The notes under the pieces were generated by a model, which saw only the letters and a program-made list of their open reading frames with translations, was not told the origin of the DNA and did no database searches. 49,855 bases of DNA from JANLYQ01 sp031365725 (GTDB lineage Bacteria; Actinomycetota; Actinomycetes; JACCUZ01). A program made the translations under genes and the position numbers. Positions 1 to 6,692 of the stretch are shown here, piece after piece; position 1 is the first letter of the stretch; each line of letters opens with the position of its first letter. The stretch covers positions 1 to 49,855 of the forward strand of contig JANLYQ010000005.1 of the NCBI GenBank assembly GCA_031365725.1, given 5' to 3'.

Positions 1-455
1 GGCACCGACCGCCAGAACGTCAGCATCTGCTTGGTGACGATCCGCGCGCGCGTGACCGCCGCCACCGGACCGTCGTAGGACGATGACGGCACCGGATCCC
101 CGAACGGCGCGCGACCGGACCACGAGCCCCGGCTGGTCATCGGGCGCAACGTCACCCGCAGCCGTTCACGGGCGATGCCGTCCCAGCCCTGCACCACCGG
201 GCTGCGCTCGAAGGCCTCGGCATCTGCTGCCTGCCCCCAGGTCGCCAGCACACCCCAGTGGTGGGGGTCCGCGTCGCGGGCGGTGAAAGTGCGGCCGTCC
301 CCGGTGCCGAGCAGCTTGGCGAAGCGCAGCCCCGGGGTGCGACGCAACGGCCGTCGGTCACGCGCCATCCGCAGCAACGCCGACGGCACCCGTGCACCGG
401 TGACGCCCCAGAGGTGCAGGGTCACCAGCTCGGGGACGTCGTCGACAACAGGCAC
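1..455 (-). CDS. CrtA-like (spheroidene monooxygenase family) protein, C-terminus cut by window edge
   Basis: The minus strand from a GTG at 455 is open to the window edge (about 151 residues). It reads VPVVDDVPELVTLHLWGV, then RRTPGLRFAKLLGTG, HHWGVLATW and SRGSWSGRAPFG. These segments resemble the spheroidene monooxygenase (CrtA)-like family (RPLRRTPGLRFWKL..GTG, a WAILATW-type segment, RGRWSG.APF). Members are haem-associated or uncharacterised monooxygenases, some acting on carotenoids, so the substrate here is unknown. GTG 455 is the only possible start, because an in-frame TAG lies at 465-467. A TAGGGT box 6 nt upstream suggests a leaderless transcript. The gene is divergent from a GMC oxidoreductase, which would fit a shared oxidative pathway, but that is inference only. 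Confidence 0.62.
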   Translation of the reverse strand, partial: MPVVDDVPELVTLHLWGVTGARVPSALLRMARDRRPLRRTPGLRFAKLLGTGDGRTFTARDADPHHWGVLATWGQAADAEAFERSPVVQGWDGIARERLRVTLRPMTSRGSWSGRAPFGDPVPSSSYDGPVAAVTRARIVTKQMLTFWRSV

Positions 456-461
456 CCGCCC

Positions 462-467
462 ACCCTA
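462..467 (-). promoter_or_regulatory. -10 box (TAGGGT), leaderless start of the CrtA-like gene
   Basis: TAGGGT reads on the minus strand from 467 to 462 and is separated by exactly 6 nt from the GTG at 455. No Shine-Dalgarno is present. This spacing puts +1 at or next to the start codon. The same TAGNNT-N6-GTG layout recurs at 2072 and 10827. Confidence 0.5.
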
Positions 468-534
468 GAGATCGCGTCCGGCGGACCGCTCTGACATCGA
501 CGAGTTGCCCAGGGCGATGGGGCAAGGTGGACCC

Positions 535-2049
535 GTGCACGCCTCCGTGGTGGTGATCGGCTCGGGCATGGGCGGCGCGACGACTGCTCTGGCGCTGGCC
601 CGGCGCGGCGTCGACGTGCTGCTGCTCGAACGCGGCCAACGCCTTCCCCGAGAGCCCGAGAACTGGTCGCCGCGGGCGGTGTTCATCGACCGGCGCTACA
701 AGCCGACCGAGACGTGGTTCGACGGTGCGGGTCGCCCGTTCGCCCCCGGTGTGCACCACGTCGTCGGCGGTTCGACGAAGGTCTACGGCGCGAGCTTGCC
801 CCGGATGCGTGAAGGCGACCTCGGCGCGGTGGAACATCTCGAGGGGACCTCGCCGGCGTGGCCGTTCAGCTATGCGGACCTGGAGCCGTTCTACGCCGAT
901 GCCGAACGCATCTACCGCGTGCACGGAGCCACCGGTGACGACCCGTCCGAACCCTGGCGCAGCGGCCCGTTTCCGTTTCCGGCGTTGACGAACGAGCCGT
1001 ACGTCGCTGGGCTGGCTGACCGGCTGCGGGCAGCCGGTGTGCACCCGAGCCCCAACGCGATGGGTGTCGACCGTCGCGAAGGCGGCAGCTGCATCCGGTG
1101 CGCCACCTGCGACGGCTTCCCGTGCCGGCTCGGGGCCAAGAGTGACGCCGAGACCTGCGCGGTCGACCCGGCGTTGGCGACCGGTCACGTGCGACTGCTG
1201 ACCGGGGTACGAGTGCAGCGGATCGTCACCGACCGGACCGGTCGACGGGTCGACCACCTGGTGTGCGACGGGCCGGAGGGTCGGGTCGAGGTGCGCGGCG
1301 CCAGGTTCGTGCTGTCAGCCGGGTCGGTCAGCTCGGCGGCCCTGCTGCTCGCCTCGGCCGACGACAGACATCCGCGAGGGCTGGCCAACTCCTCGGACCA
1401 GGTCGGGCGCAACTTCCTGATGCACAACAACGCGCACGTGGCTGCCATCGACCTGCTCGGGCGGCCTGGCCACGGAGGCCGCAACGATGTCGTCTTCCAG
1501 AAGACGTTGTCGGTCAACGACTGGTACACCGACGGGGGCGACGGCTTCCCCCTCGGCTCGCTGCAGCTGATCGGCAAGGTGCAGGGCGTGATGATGAAGA
1601 GCTGGGCGACCAAGGTCCCGCTGGCGGTGCTGGACCAGGTCGCTGCCCGCAGCGTGGAGTGGCTGGTGATGTCCGAGGACCTCCCGTCGCCGGACAACCG
1701 GGTGACCCTGTCGTCGACGGGCGCGATCACCACGGCCCGGACGGCGGTCGGCACCTCCACGCACAAGCGGTTGCACAAGCGGGCCAAGGCGTTGCTGCGC
1801 GGAGTCGGCTACGACCTGGTGGCGACGCAGTGGTTCGACATCAGCATGAACAGCCACCAGTGCGGCACCGTGGTCAGCGGCTCGGACCCGGCGACCAGCG
1901 TCCTCGACCCGTGGTGTCGCACCTGGGACGTCGAGAACCTCTGGGTCGTCGACGGCGGCTTCTTCCCCTCCTCCGCGGCCGTCAACCCGGCGCTGACGAT
2001 CGCCGCCCAGGCGTTGCGCGTCGTCGCCGAGTCCGACCTCGCCACCTGA
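535..2049 (+). CDS. GMC-family FAD-dependent oxidoreductase
   Basis: About 504 residues. The N-terminus carries the Rossmann FAD-binding motif VVVIGSGMGGATTALALARR followed by an acidic strand end (LLLERG), as in glucose-methanol-choline oxidoreductases. VVGGSTKVYGA matches the GMC GG-S loop, and a Cys-rich stretch SCIRCATCDGFPC lies near residue 190. The C-terminus has the conserved NLWVVDGGFFPSSAAVNPALTIAAQALR, with an HQCGT segment before it that supplies the active-site His region. I chose GTG 535 because AAGGTGG at 524-530 is a good ribosome site and the Rossmann strand begins at once. ATG 517 and TTG 505 are in-frame alternatives. It probably oxidises an alcohol or sterol-like hydroxyl; the substrate is not determinable. 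It is divergent from the CrtA-like gene. Confidence 0.85.
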   Translation: MHASVVVIGSGMGGATTALALARRGVDVLLLERGQRLPREPENWSPRAVFIDRRYKPTETWFDGAGRPFAPGVHHVVGGSTKVYGASLPRMREGDLGAVEHLEGTSPAWPFSYADLEPFYADAERIYRVHGATGDDPSEPWRSGPFPFPALTNEPYVAGLADRLRAAGVHPSPNAMGVDRREGGSCIRCATCDGFPCRLGAKSDAETCAVDPALATGHVRLLTGVRVQRIVTDRTGRRVDHLVCDGPEGRVEVRGARFVLSAGSVSSAALLLASADDRHPRGLANSSDQVGRNFLMHNNAHVAAIDLLGRPGHGGRNDVVFQKTLSVNDWYTDGGDGFPLGSLQLIGKVQGVMMKSWATKVPLAVLDQVAARSVEWLVMSEDLPSPDNRVTLSSTGAITTARTAVGTSTHKRLHKRAKALLRGVGYDLVATQWFDISMNSHQCGTVVSGSDPATSVLDPWCRTWDVENLWVVDGGFFPSSAAVNPALTIAAQALRVVAESDLAT

Positions 2050-2071
2050 CCCTGCACAGCCCGCCCGCGTC

Positions 2072-2077
2072 TAGGGT
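2072..2077 (+). promoter_or_regulatory. -10 box (TAGGGT), leaderless start of methyltransferase
   Basis: TAGGGT at 2072-2077 is followed by exactly 6 nt (GCTGAC) and the GTG start at 2084. No ribosome-binding site lies between, so the transcript is probably leaderless. The upstream gene ends only 34 bp before. Confidence 0.5.
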
Positions 2078-2083
2078 GCTGAC

Positions 2084-2845
2084 GTGAGCTTCGACGTGTC
2101 CGCGCAGTCGTACGAGCGCTTCATGGGCCGCTTCTCCGAGCCCTTGGCTGCTCAGCTCGTCGACCAGGTCGACCCACGGCCAGGAGAGCGCGGCCTCGAT
2201 GTCGGCTGCGGTCCAGGTGCTGCCAGCGCGGTACTCGTCCAGCGACTGGGTGAGCAGGCGGTCCTGGCCATCGATCCGTCACCGTCGTTCGTGCAGGCTG
2301 CTCGCACCCGCTTCCCTGCTGCCGATGTACGGCTCGGTTCTGCTGAGGCCCTGCCGTGGGCCGACGACGCCGTGGACGTGGCTGTCGCCGAGCTCGTGGT
2401 GTCGTTCATGGCCGACCCGGTGCTGGGCCTGCGCGAGATGGCGCGTGTCACGCGCCCCGGGGGCCGGGTTGCTGCCTGCGTGTGGGACCACGCCGTCGGT
2501 GGGTCCGGACCCCTCGCTGTGTTCTGGCAGGCCGCGCACGACCTCGACGGCGACGCCCCGGACGAGTCGCTGCAGCCAGGCACTCGCGAGGGCCACCTCG
2601 CGGCGCTGTTCGGCACGGCCGGGCTGCAGGACGTGGTGGCCTCGCTGCTCACGGTCGCGGTGCCCTTCACGTCGTTCGATGACTGGTGGGAGACGTTCAC
2701 CCTCGGGGTCGGCCCGGCGGGAGCGCACGTGGCGTCCCTGGATGAGTCCGGTCGAGCCGCGCTGCGCACCCAGTGCCAGGGACTGCTGCCAGCAGGCGCG
2801 TTCGAGCTCTCTGCCTCGGCGTGGTGCGCCTGCGGCACCGCGTGA
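2084..2845 (+). CDS. Class I SAM-dependent methyltransferase
   Basis: 253 residues, GTG start. It has the methyltransferase-11-type fold: motif I GLDVGCGPGAAS near residue 38, acidic motif II VLAIDPSP, then GSAEALPWADDAVDVAV (UbiE-like motif III region) and RVTRPGGRVAACVWD (post-motif III). The ~100-residue C-terminal region has FTSFDDWWETFTLGVGPAG, as in actinobacterial UbiE/COQ5-like small-molecule methyltransferases. Substrate unknown. It stands alone, with its own leaderless-type promoter and a hairpin after the stop. Confidence 0.8.
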   Translation: MSFDVSAQSYERFMGRFSEPLAAQLVDQVDPRPGERGLDVGCGPGAASAVLVQRLGEQAVLAIDPSPSFVQAARTRFPAADVRLGSAEALPWADDAVDVAVAELVVSFMADPVLGLREMARVTRPGGRVAACVWDHAVGGSGPLAVFWQAAHDLDGDAPDESLQPGTREGHLAALFGTAGLQDVVASLLTVAVPFTSFDDWWETFTLGVGPAGAHVASLDESGRAALRTQCQGLLPAGAFELSASAWCACGTA

Positions 2846-2874
2846 CTGCGTGACGGCTGGCCTCGCGACCTCGC

Positions 2875-2899
2875 GACCTCGTGATGTCACAACGAGGTC
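2875..2899. terminator. Hairpin between convergent genes (bidirectional terminator candidate)
   Basis: GACCTCGT at 2875-2882 and ACGAGGTC at 2892-2899 form a perfect 8-bp stem with a 9-nt loop. It lies between the stop of the methyltransferase (+) and the stop of the GNAT (-), and its right arm overlaps the GNAT stop codon. There is no U tract, as is common in high-GC actinobacteria. The stem is preceded by CCTCGCGA direct repeats. Confidence 0.5.
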
Positions 2900-3386
2900 A
2901 GGGTGACGCTAGCGACAGGGTCATGAACGTGTTCCACGGACCGTCGACGTAGTCGGCGAACGGCCCGCACGGCACGAAGCCGGAGCGGGCATAGAGCGAG
3001 CGCGCGGCAGCGAAGGCCGGCGTCGTCCCGGTCTCGAGACTCACCCGCTCGACCCCGGAGCTGCGTGCCAGGGCCACCAGGTGCGCGACGACGGCGCGGC
3101 CGATGCCGCGGCCACGCGCCTCGACGGTCGTGTGCATCGACTTCAGCTCCGCGTGCGTCGGGTCGAGCCGCTTGAGTGCGCCCACTGCCAGCAGCTGGCC
3201 GTACCGACGCGCGCTCACGAACATGATGCTGGGGTCGACCAGCCCGTCGGCGGCAAGAGCAAAGCTCGCCTCGATCGGCGTCTGCTCGTGGGAGAAGGTC
3301 AGGTGCCGCTCGAGCAGTGCGCGTACGTCGTCCGCGCGCGGGTCGTCGATGTCGATCTGCAACCCGCCCGTGTCGCCCTCTGTCAT
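2898..3386 (-). CDS. GNAT-family N-acetyltransferase
   Basis: 162 residues with the GNAT acetyl-CoA signature ARGRGIGRAVVAHLVALAR (R-G-x-G-I-G pyrophosphate loop) near residue 88. It is preceded by strand 4 ELKSMHTTVEARG and followed by VSLETGTTPAFAAARSLYARSGF, the usual C-terminal GNAT segment (Y-x-x-x-G-F). This pattern (E.KSM, SLETG, A..LY...GF) is that of the YsnE/PhnO-like small-substrate acetyltransferases. It is convergent with the upstream methyltransferase and divergent from the YjbR gene. Acceptor unknown. Confidence 0.82.
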   Translation of the reverse strand: MTEGDTGGLQIDIDDPRADDVRALLERHLTFSHEQTPIEASFALAADGLVDPSIMFVSARRYGQLLAVGALKRLDPTHAELKSMHTTVEARGRGIGRAVVAHLVALARSSGVERVSLETGTTPAFAAARSLYARSGFVPCGPFADYVDGPWNTFMTLSLASP

Positions 3387-3452
3387 GCCCTCAGCATGCC
3401 GGTCCTGCGCTACGCACCGGTGACACCACCAGCGAGCTGACCGCGGCGCGAC

Positions 3453-3492
3453 GCATCGGGTGATGCACGCGCGCGACAGTGGAGCGACACTG
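3453..3492. promoter_or_regulatory. Two short inverted repeats in the divergent GNAT/YjbR intergenic region
   Basis: The 134 bp between the divergent starts hold GCATC-N4-GATGC (3453-3466) and CAGTG-N6-CACTG (3477-3492), both perfect and palindromic. They could be operators for either gene, but no matching regulator is encoded next to them. No convincing -10/-35 pair was found. Confidence 0.25.
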
Positions 3493-3520
3493 ACACCCGA
3501 TGCCGAGGAGAGGACCCGTG

Positions 3521-3880
3521 ATGGCCGACGCTGACGACGTACGCCGACTGGCTCGTGCCCTCCCGCACGTCGAGGAGGTCGAGAGTGTGGGCTTCGACTT
3601 CCGGGTGGGTGGCAAGGGTTTTGTCTGGTCCTACCCCGAGCGGGAGCCGGGCAAGAAGCGCGTGATCCGCACCGACATCGCCGTGCTGTACGTGGGTGAC
3701 GAGGCCGAGAAGCAGGCTCTTGTCCGCGGCGAGCCGGAGGTGTTCTTCACCACGGGCGGTTACGACGACTGGCCGCTGGTGATGTTGCGTCTGGACAAGG
3801 TCAACGTCACACGCCTCCGCGAGCTGGTCACCGACGCTTGGGCGATGCGTGCACCGGCCGAGCTCGTCGACGACCGCTGA
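3521..3880 (+). CDS. MmcQ/YjbR family protein
   Basis: 119 residues from ATG 3521. GAGGAGAGGA at 3505-3514 is a strong ribosome site for this ATG, so I prefer it to ATG 3500 in the same frame. The sequence has the YjbR/MmcQ (CyaY-like fold) pattern: an N-terminal helix DDVRRLARALPHVEEVES, then FDFRVGGKGFVWSY, IAVLYVGDEAEKQAL, EPEVFFTTGGYDDWPLVMLRLDKV and a C-terminal helix LRELVTDAWAM. Members are small proteins with a double-wing-like fold, often called DNA-binding without proof. A single-gene unit. Confidence 0.8.
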   Translation: MADADDVRRLARALPHVEEVESVGFDFRVGGKGFVWSYPEREPGKKRVIRTDIAVLYVGDEAEKQALVRGEPEVFFTTGGYDDWPLVMLRLDKVNVTRLRELVTDAWAMRAPAELVDDR

Positions 3881-3910
3881 TGAGCTTGACCGTTGCCCGG
3901 TAACGCAAAA

Positions 3911-5071
3911 TCAGCCCGTGACCAACCGCTCGAGCACGGGCACTGCATCATCCGGCGAGGGCATGGCGGCGATCTCAGCGGCGACACCCTGCGCCGCAGA
4001 ACGGAACCCATCCTCTGTGAGCAGGCGTCGTACGGCGTCGTGCACGGCGTCTGCTGTGACCTCCTCACCGGCGAGGACAAGACCCACGCCGCTGCGCACG
4101 GCAGCGGCACTGTTGCGGAACTGGTCGGCGGCTTGAGGCAGGCACAGCTGGGGCAGGCCGCGAGCGAGGGCACCGAAGAACGTCCCCGACCCGGCGTGGG
4201 ACGCCACGACCGAGCAGTGCGGCAGGACGGCCGCCTGGTCCACCCACGTCGCCACGGTGACGTTTCCCGGCATCGAGCCGAGCAGCTCCGGGTCGCCGTC
4301 TTTGCCGACGGCGATCAGCACCCGGGCGTCGAGCCGCGCCAGGCCGGCAGCCGCCGTCACCAGGGCCGGGGCATGGTTGGAGACGGTGCCGAGCGTCAGG
4401 TACACCAGCGGGCGGTCATCTTCGGTCGTCACGGCGTCGGGCAGCGGCGCACTGCTCGGGCCGTTGTCCTGCACCGGGCGCAGCGGCTGCCGGGCGCCGA
4501 TGTGGTCCATCGGCACGGTCTGCATCGAGGTCGGGCAGATGTCGAGGTAGAGGGACTCGAAGGACCCGGCATGGGGCGGGATGTCGCGGCCGTGATCGGC
4601 CCAGAGCGGGCGCAGGACCTCGGTCGCAGCAACCAGGTGCGCAGGTGGCACGGCGCCGCCGAAGGAGTGCGTGACACTGGGGACGTCGATGAGCGCGCCG
4701 ACCAACGCCGACCCGAGCTCGGCCTGTTCGTGCACCATCAGGTCCGGGCGCCAGTCCTGCGCGAGCGGCAGCAGGTCGCGCACCATGGCGGGGGTCGCGT
4801 GCTCGCCGAACATCGTCGGGAAGGCGTACCCGGCCCACTCCGGGGGTGGCAGCGTGGCGAGGTGGTCACTGATCGGTTCTCGCATCGCGGCGATCTCGCT
4901 GCTGCTCAGACCGGCGGGGATGGCGTCGATGCCGGCGGCCGTGACCAGCGCGCCGGCCGGTCCGTGCGCCGCCCATCGCACCTGGTGGCCGGCGGTGAGC
5001 AGGGCGTGGGCCAGCGGCAGCATCGGGAAGACGTGGCCGGTTCCCCACGTGGAGGTGATGAGGATGCGCAT
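3911..5071 (-). CDS. UGT-like (MGT/CIII-like) glycosyltransferase
   Basis: 386 residues from ATG 5071, beginning MRILITSTWGTGHVFPMLP, the GT-B N-terminal G-x-GH-x-xP motif of family 1 glycosyltransferases. The C-terminal half carries VYLTLGTVSNHAPALV, WVDQAAVLPHCSVVASHAGSGTFFGALARGLPQLCLPQAADQFRNSAAAVRSGVG, the nucleotide-sugar binding block (H-x-G-x-G-T, P..ADQ..N) of macrolide- and antibiotic-type UGTs. An in-frame extension upstream of 5071 lacks this homology and overlaps ybaK, so it was rejected. The start lies 8 bp after the ybaK stop, so the two are probably co-transcribed. Acceptor unknown; possibilities are a macrolide-inactivating enzyme or a natural-product glycosyltransferase. Confidence 0.85.
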   Translation of the reverse strand: MRILITSTWGTGHVFPMLPLAHALLTAGHQVRWAAHGPAGALVTAAGIDAIPAGLSSSEIAAMREPISDHLATLPPPEWAGYAFPTMFGEHATPAMVRDLLPLAQDWRPDLMVHEQAELGSALVGALIDVPSVTHSFGGAVPPAHLVAATEVLRPLWADHGRDIPPHAGSFESLYLDICPTSMQTVPMDHIGARQPLRPVQDNGPSSAPLPDAVTTEDDRPLVYLTLGTVSNHAPALVTAAAGLARLDARVLIAVGKDGDPELLGSMPGNVTVATWVDQAAVLPHCSVVASHAGSGTFFGALARGLPQLCLPQAADQFRNSAAAVRSGVGLVLAGEEVTADAVHDAVRRLLTEDGFRSAAQGVAAEIAAMPSPDDAVPVLERLVTG

Positions 5072-5079
5072 TCCGGTCC

Positions 5080-5559
5080 TCAGTCCTCGAGGGCGACGTC
5101 GGCGGGCGTGCCGCCGGTGAGGCGCAGCAGCTCGGCGTAGGTGGTCGGGAAGACGCTGTGCGGGTGCCCGGCAGCGGCCCATACCTCGTCGTACTGCTCG
5201 AGGGTGGTGTCGACCAGGGTGCGCAACGGTGCGGGGTGACCCACGGGGGAGACGCCACCGATCGCGAAACCGGTGTGGGCACGGACGAAGTCGGGGGTGG
5301 CCCGCCCGACAGCGGATGCTCCGACCAGAGTGGCGATCTTGTCGGTGTCTACCCGGTGACCGCCGGAGGACAGCACCAGCAGCGGTTCGCCGTCTGCGTC
5401 GAAAATCAGGGAGTTGGCGATCTGGGCGACCTCGACCCCGAGCTCGGCGGCGGCCTGCGTGGCGGTGCGGGCGCTGCCGTCGAGGGTCCGGACGGTGCCG
5501 GTGGCCGCCAGCTCGGCGAGTCGGGCCGAGACGCGGGCGACCGCCGGGTGAGTGTCCAT
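5080..5559 (-). CDS. ybaK: YbaK/EbsC-family aminoacyl-tRNA deacylase
   Basis: 159 residues with the YbaK/ProX editing-domain pattern: AAAELGVEVAQIANSLIFDADGEPLLVLSSGGHRVDTDKIA (the conserved Lys in VDTDKIA), then GFAIGGVSPVGHP, the signature GG.SP.G loop of the INS-like superfamily. The family hydrolyses mis-charged Cys- or Ala-tRNA(Pro) in trans. The paralogue cannot be assigned from sequence alone. ATG 5559 is preceded by TAACGT at 7 nt, suggesting a leaderless start. The glycosyltransferase follows 8 bp downstream. Confidence 0.85.
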   Translation of the reverse strand: MDTHPAVARVSARLAELAATGTVRTLDGSARTATQAAAELGVEVAQIANSLIFDADGEPLLVLSSGGHRVDTDKIATLVGASAVGRATPDFVRAHTGFAIGGVSPVGHPAPLRTLVDTTLEQYDEVWAAAGHPHSVFPTTYAELLRLTGGTPADVALED

Positions 5560-5566
5560 GTGGGCG

Positions 5567-5572
5567 ACGTTA
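5567..5572 (-). promoter_or_regulatory. -10 box (TAACGT) of ybaK, leaderless type
   Basis: TAACGT reads from 5572 to 5567 on the minus strand, 7 nt from ATG 5559, with no Shine-Dalgarno between. It is part of a recurring TANNNT-N6..8-start pattern in this window. Confidence 0.4.
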
Positions 5573-5658
5573 GTGGCAGCTGGGCGCGCAGGTCTGGCCC
5601 TTTCGGGGGGCGTCCCGGCCGGTTCGTGCGGCGGGTGACACGGATGTGGACGAAGGGC

Positions 5659-5689
5659 TTGACGTCCGGTCGGTGGGTGGGGCTACTGT
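5659..5689 (+). promoter_or_regulatory. Putative promoter of the SOS operon
   Basis: TTGACG at 5659-5664 and TACTGT at 5684-5689, with a 19-bp spacer. The spacer is longer than ideal, but both hexamers are good for this GC content. The LexA box lies 9 bp downstream, over the expected transcription start, so LexA would block initiation. Confidence 0.5.
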
Positions 5690-5698
5690 GGGTCTTGT

Positions 5699-5714
5699 TC
5701 GAACACATGTTCGA
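5699..5714. promoter_or_regulatory. LexA operator (SOS box)
   Basis: TCGAACACATGTTCGA at 5699-5714 matches the actinobacterial/Bacillus-type LexA consensus TCGAAC-N4-GTTCGA in both half-sites. It lies about 90 bp before the DUF6504 start and just after the TTGACG/TACTGT promoter. It predicts DNA-damage induction of the DUF6504-HEPN-dnaE2 transcript. No other match was noticed in the window. Confidence 0.88.
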
Positions 5715-5801
5715 CAGGGGGACCGCTCGGTGCCGTGGACTCGACCCCCGCGGTGCCGGGCGGATTCCCCCCCGCTCGGTCCATCACTTCGGGGAGGCAC
5801 G

Positions 5802-6140
5802 ATGAGTCGTCGGTACGACGATCCGGTGGAGGTCCGCCGTCGCGACGAGGACCCGGCTGAGTTCCTCTGGCGGGGCCGGTTCTATGCCGTGCGTGAGGTG
5901 CTCGCTCGGTGGGTGGAGACCGGCGCGTGGTGGCAGCAAGGAGTTACCGGTGCTGCCGGTGCTGTCGGGGCTGCCGGTGCTGTCGGTGCTGCCGGGGCTG
6001 CTGATGCTTCTGGACTCGGTGGCGAGCGCGAGGTGTGGCGGGTGGAGGCCAGCGCCGGCCGCGCCCAGGGCAGCGGGATCTACGACCTGAGCTTCGACTG
6101 GACGGCCGGCGGCTGGACGCTGCTGGGCACACAGGACTGA
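5802..6140 (+). CDS. DUF6504 family protein, first gene of SOS operon
   Basis: 112 residues from ATG 5802, which has GGGGAGG at 5791-5797. The N-terminus MSRRYDDPVEVR..DEDPAEFLWRGRFYAVREVLARWVET and the C-terminus REVWRVEAS..SGIYDLSFDWTAGGWTLL match the DUF6504 family. That family is found in actinobacteria next to dnaE2/Y-family polymerase genes; its role is unknown. The middle (residues ~50-67) is a tandem GAAGAV low-complexity insertion encoded by an 18-bp repeat. A Trp-rich beta fold around a nucleic-acid or polymerase partner would be possible but is unproven. The next gene starts 9 bp downstream. Confidence 0.8.
   Translation: MSRRYDDPVEVRRRDEDPAEFLWRGRFYAVREVLARWVETGAWWQQGVTGAAGAVGAAGAVGAAGAADASGLGGEREVWRVEASAGRAQGSGIYDLSFDWTAGGWTLLGTQD
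5949..6002 (+). repeat. 18-bp tandem repeat (3 copies) inside DUF6504 gene
   Basis: Three imperfect in-frame copies of an 18-bp GGTGCTGCCGGTGCTGTC-type unit encode (GAAGAV)n. The unit length is a multiple of 3, so copy number can vary without a frameshift. Confidence 0.8.
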
Positions 6141-6149
6141 GGGGGAGAC

Positions 6150-6626
6150 ATGACCACCACGATGACGAAGACGACCACGACGACCATGACGACCATGACG
6201 ACGCTGCAGCGGCGACCGCCGATGGTGCCGGCAGCATTCGACCTGTTGGCCGCAGCCCGACACGACCTGGTGCTCTCGATGGGCGCCGCCGTCGCCACCG
6301 AGCGCTATGCCGCCGCGCACCTCGCCGCGCTGCGCACCGCGGCTGCTGTGCTCGCCGTGCGCACCCGGCCGACTGCGGCCACCCGGCCGCGCAACGTCTG
6401 GTCGATGCTGCCGCAGGTGGCCCCCGAACTCACCGAGTGGGCCGCGTTCTTCGCCGCAGGTGCCGGCAAGCGGGCCGCTGCCGAGGCCGGGCTGTCCCGG
6501 TCGGTCACCGCCCGGGAGGCCGACGACCTGCTTCGGGACGCGCAGACCTTCCTGGCCCTGGTGGAGACCACCCTCGGGCTGGACCACCAGCCGGTCCTTC
6601 CGCAGGTGAGCGACCGGGCCGGCTGA
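6150..6626 (+). CDS. SAV_6107-family HEPN-domain protein, SOS operon
   Basis: 158 residues; GGGGGAG lies just before ATG 6150. The N-terminal ~19 residues are a Met/Thr/Lys repeat (MTTTMTKTTTT...). The rest is all-helical, as in the actinobacterial SAV_6107 HEPN family: AAFDLLAAARHDLVLSM, ERYAAAHLAALRTAAAVLA, LTEWAAFFAAGAGKRAAAEAG, ADDLLRDAQTFLALVETTLG. R52 and H57 (RYAAAH) form an Rx4H, the catalytic motif of HEPN ribonucleases. Whether it is catalytic here is unknown, since many HEPN proteins are non-enzymatic. It lies between DUF6504 and dnaE2 in the LexA-controlled operon, so a role in the translesion machinery or in RNA cleavage during damage is conceivable. Confidence 0.75.
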   Translation: MTTTMTKTTTTTMTTMTTLQRRPPMVPAAFDLLAAARHDLVLSMGAAVATERYAAAHLAALRTAAAVLAVRTRPTAATRPRNVWSMLPQVAPELTEWAAFFAAGAGKRAAAEAGLSRSVTAREADDLLRDAQTFLALVETTLGLDHQPVLPQVSDRAG

Positions 6627-6692
6627 CCGCACAGTCGCGGTTCGTCCGGTCCCTCGCCCGTGTCCGTCCTCTGAAGAGCTGGCAGAACTCCT

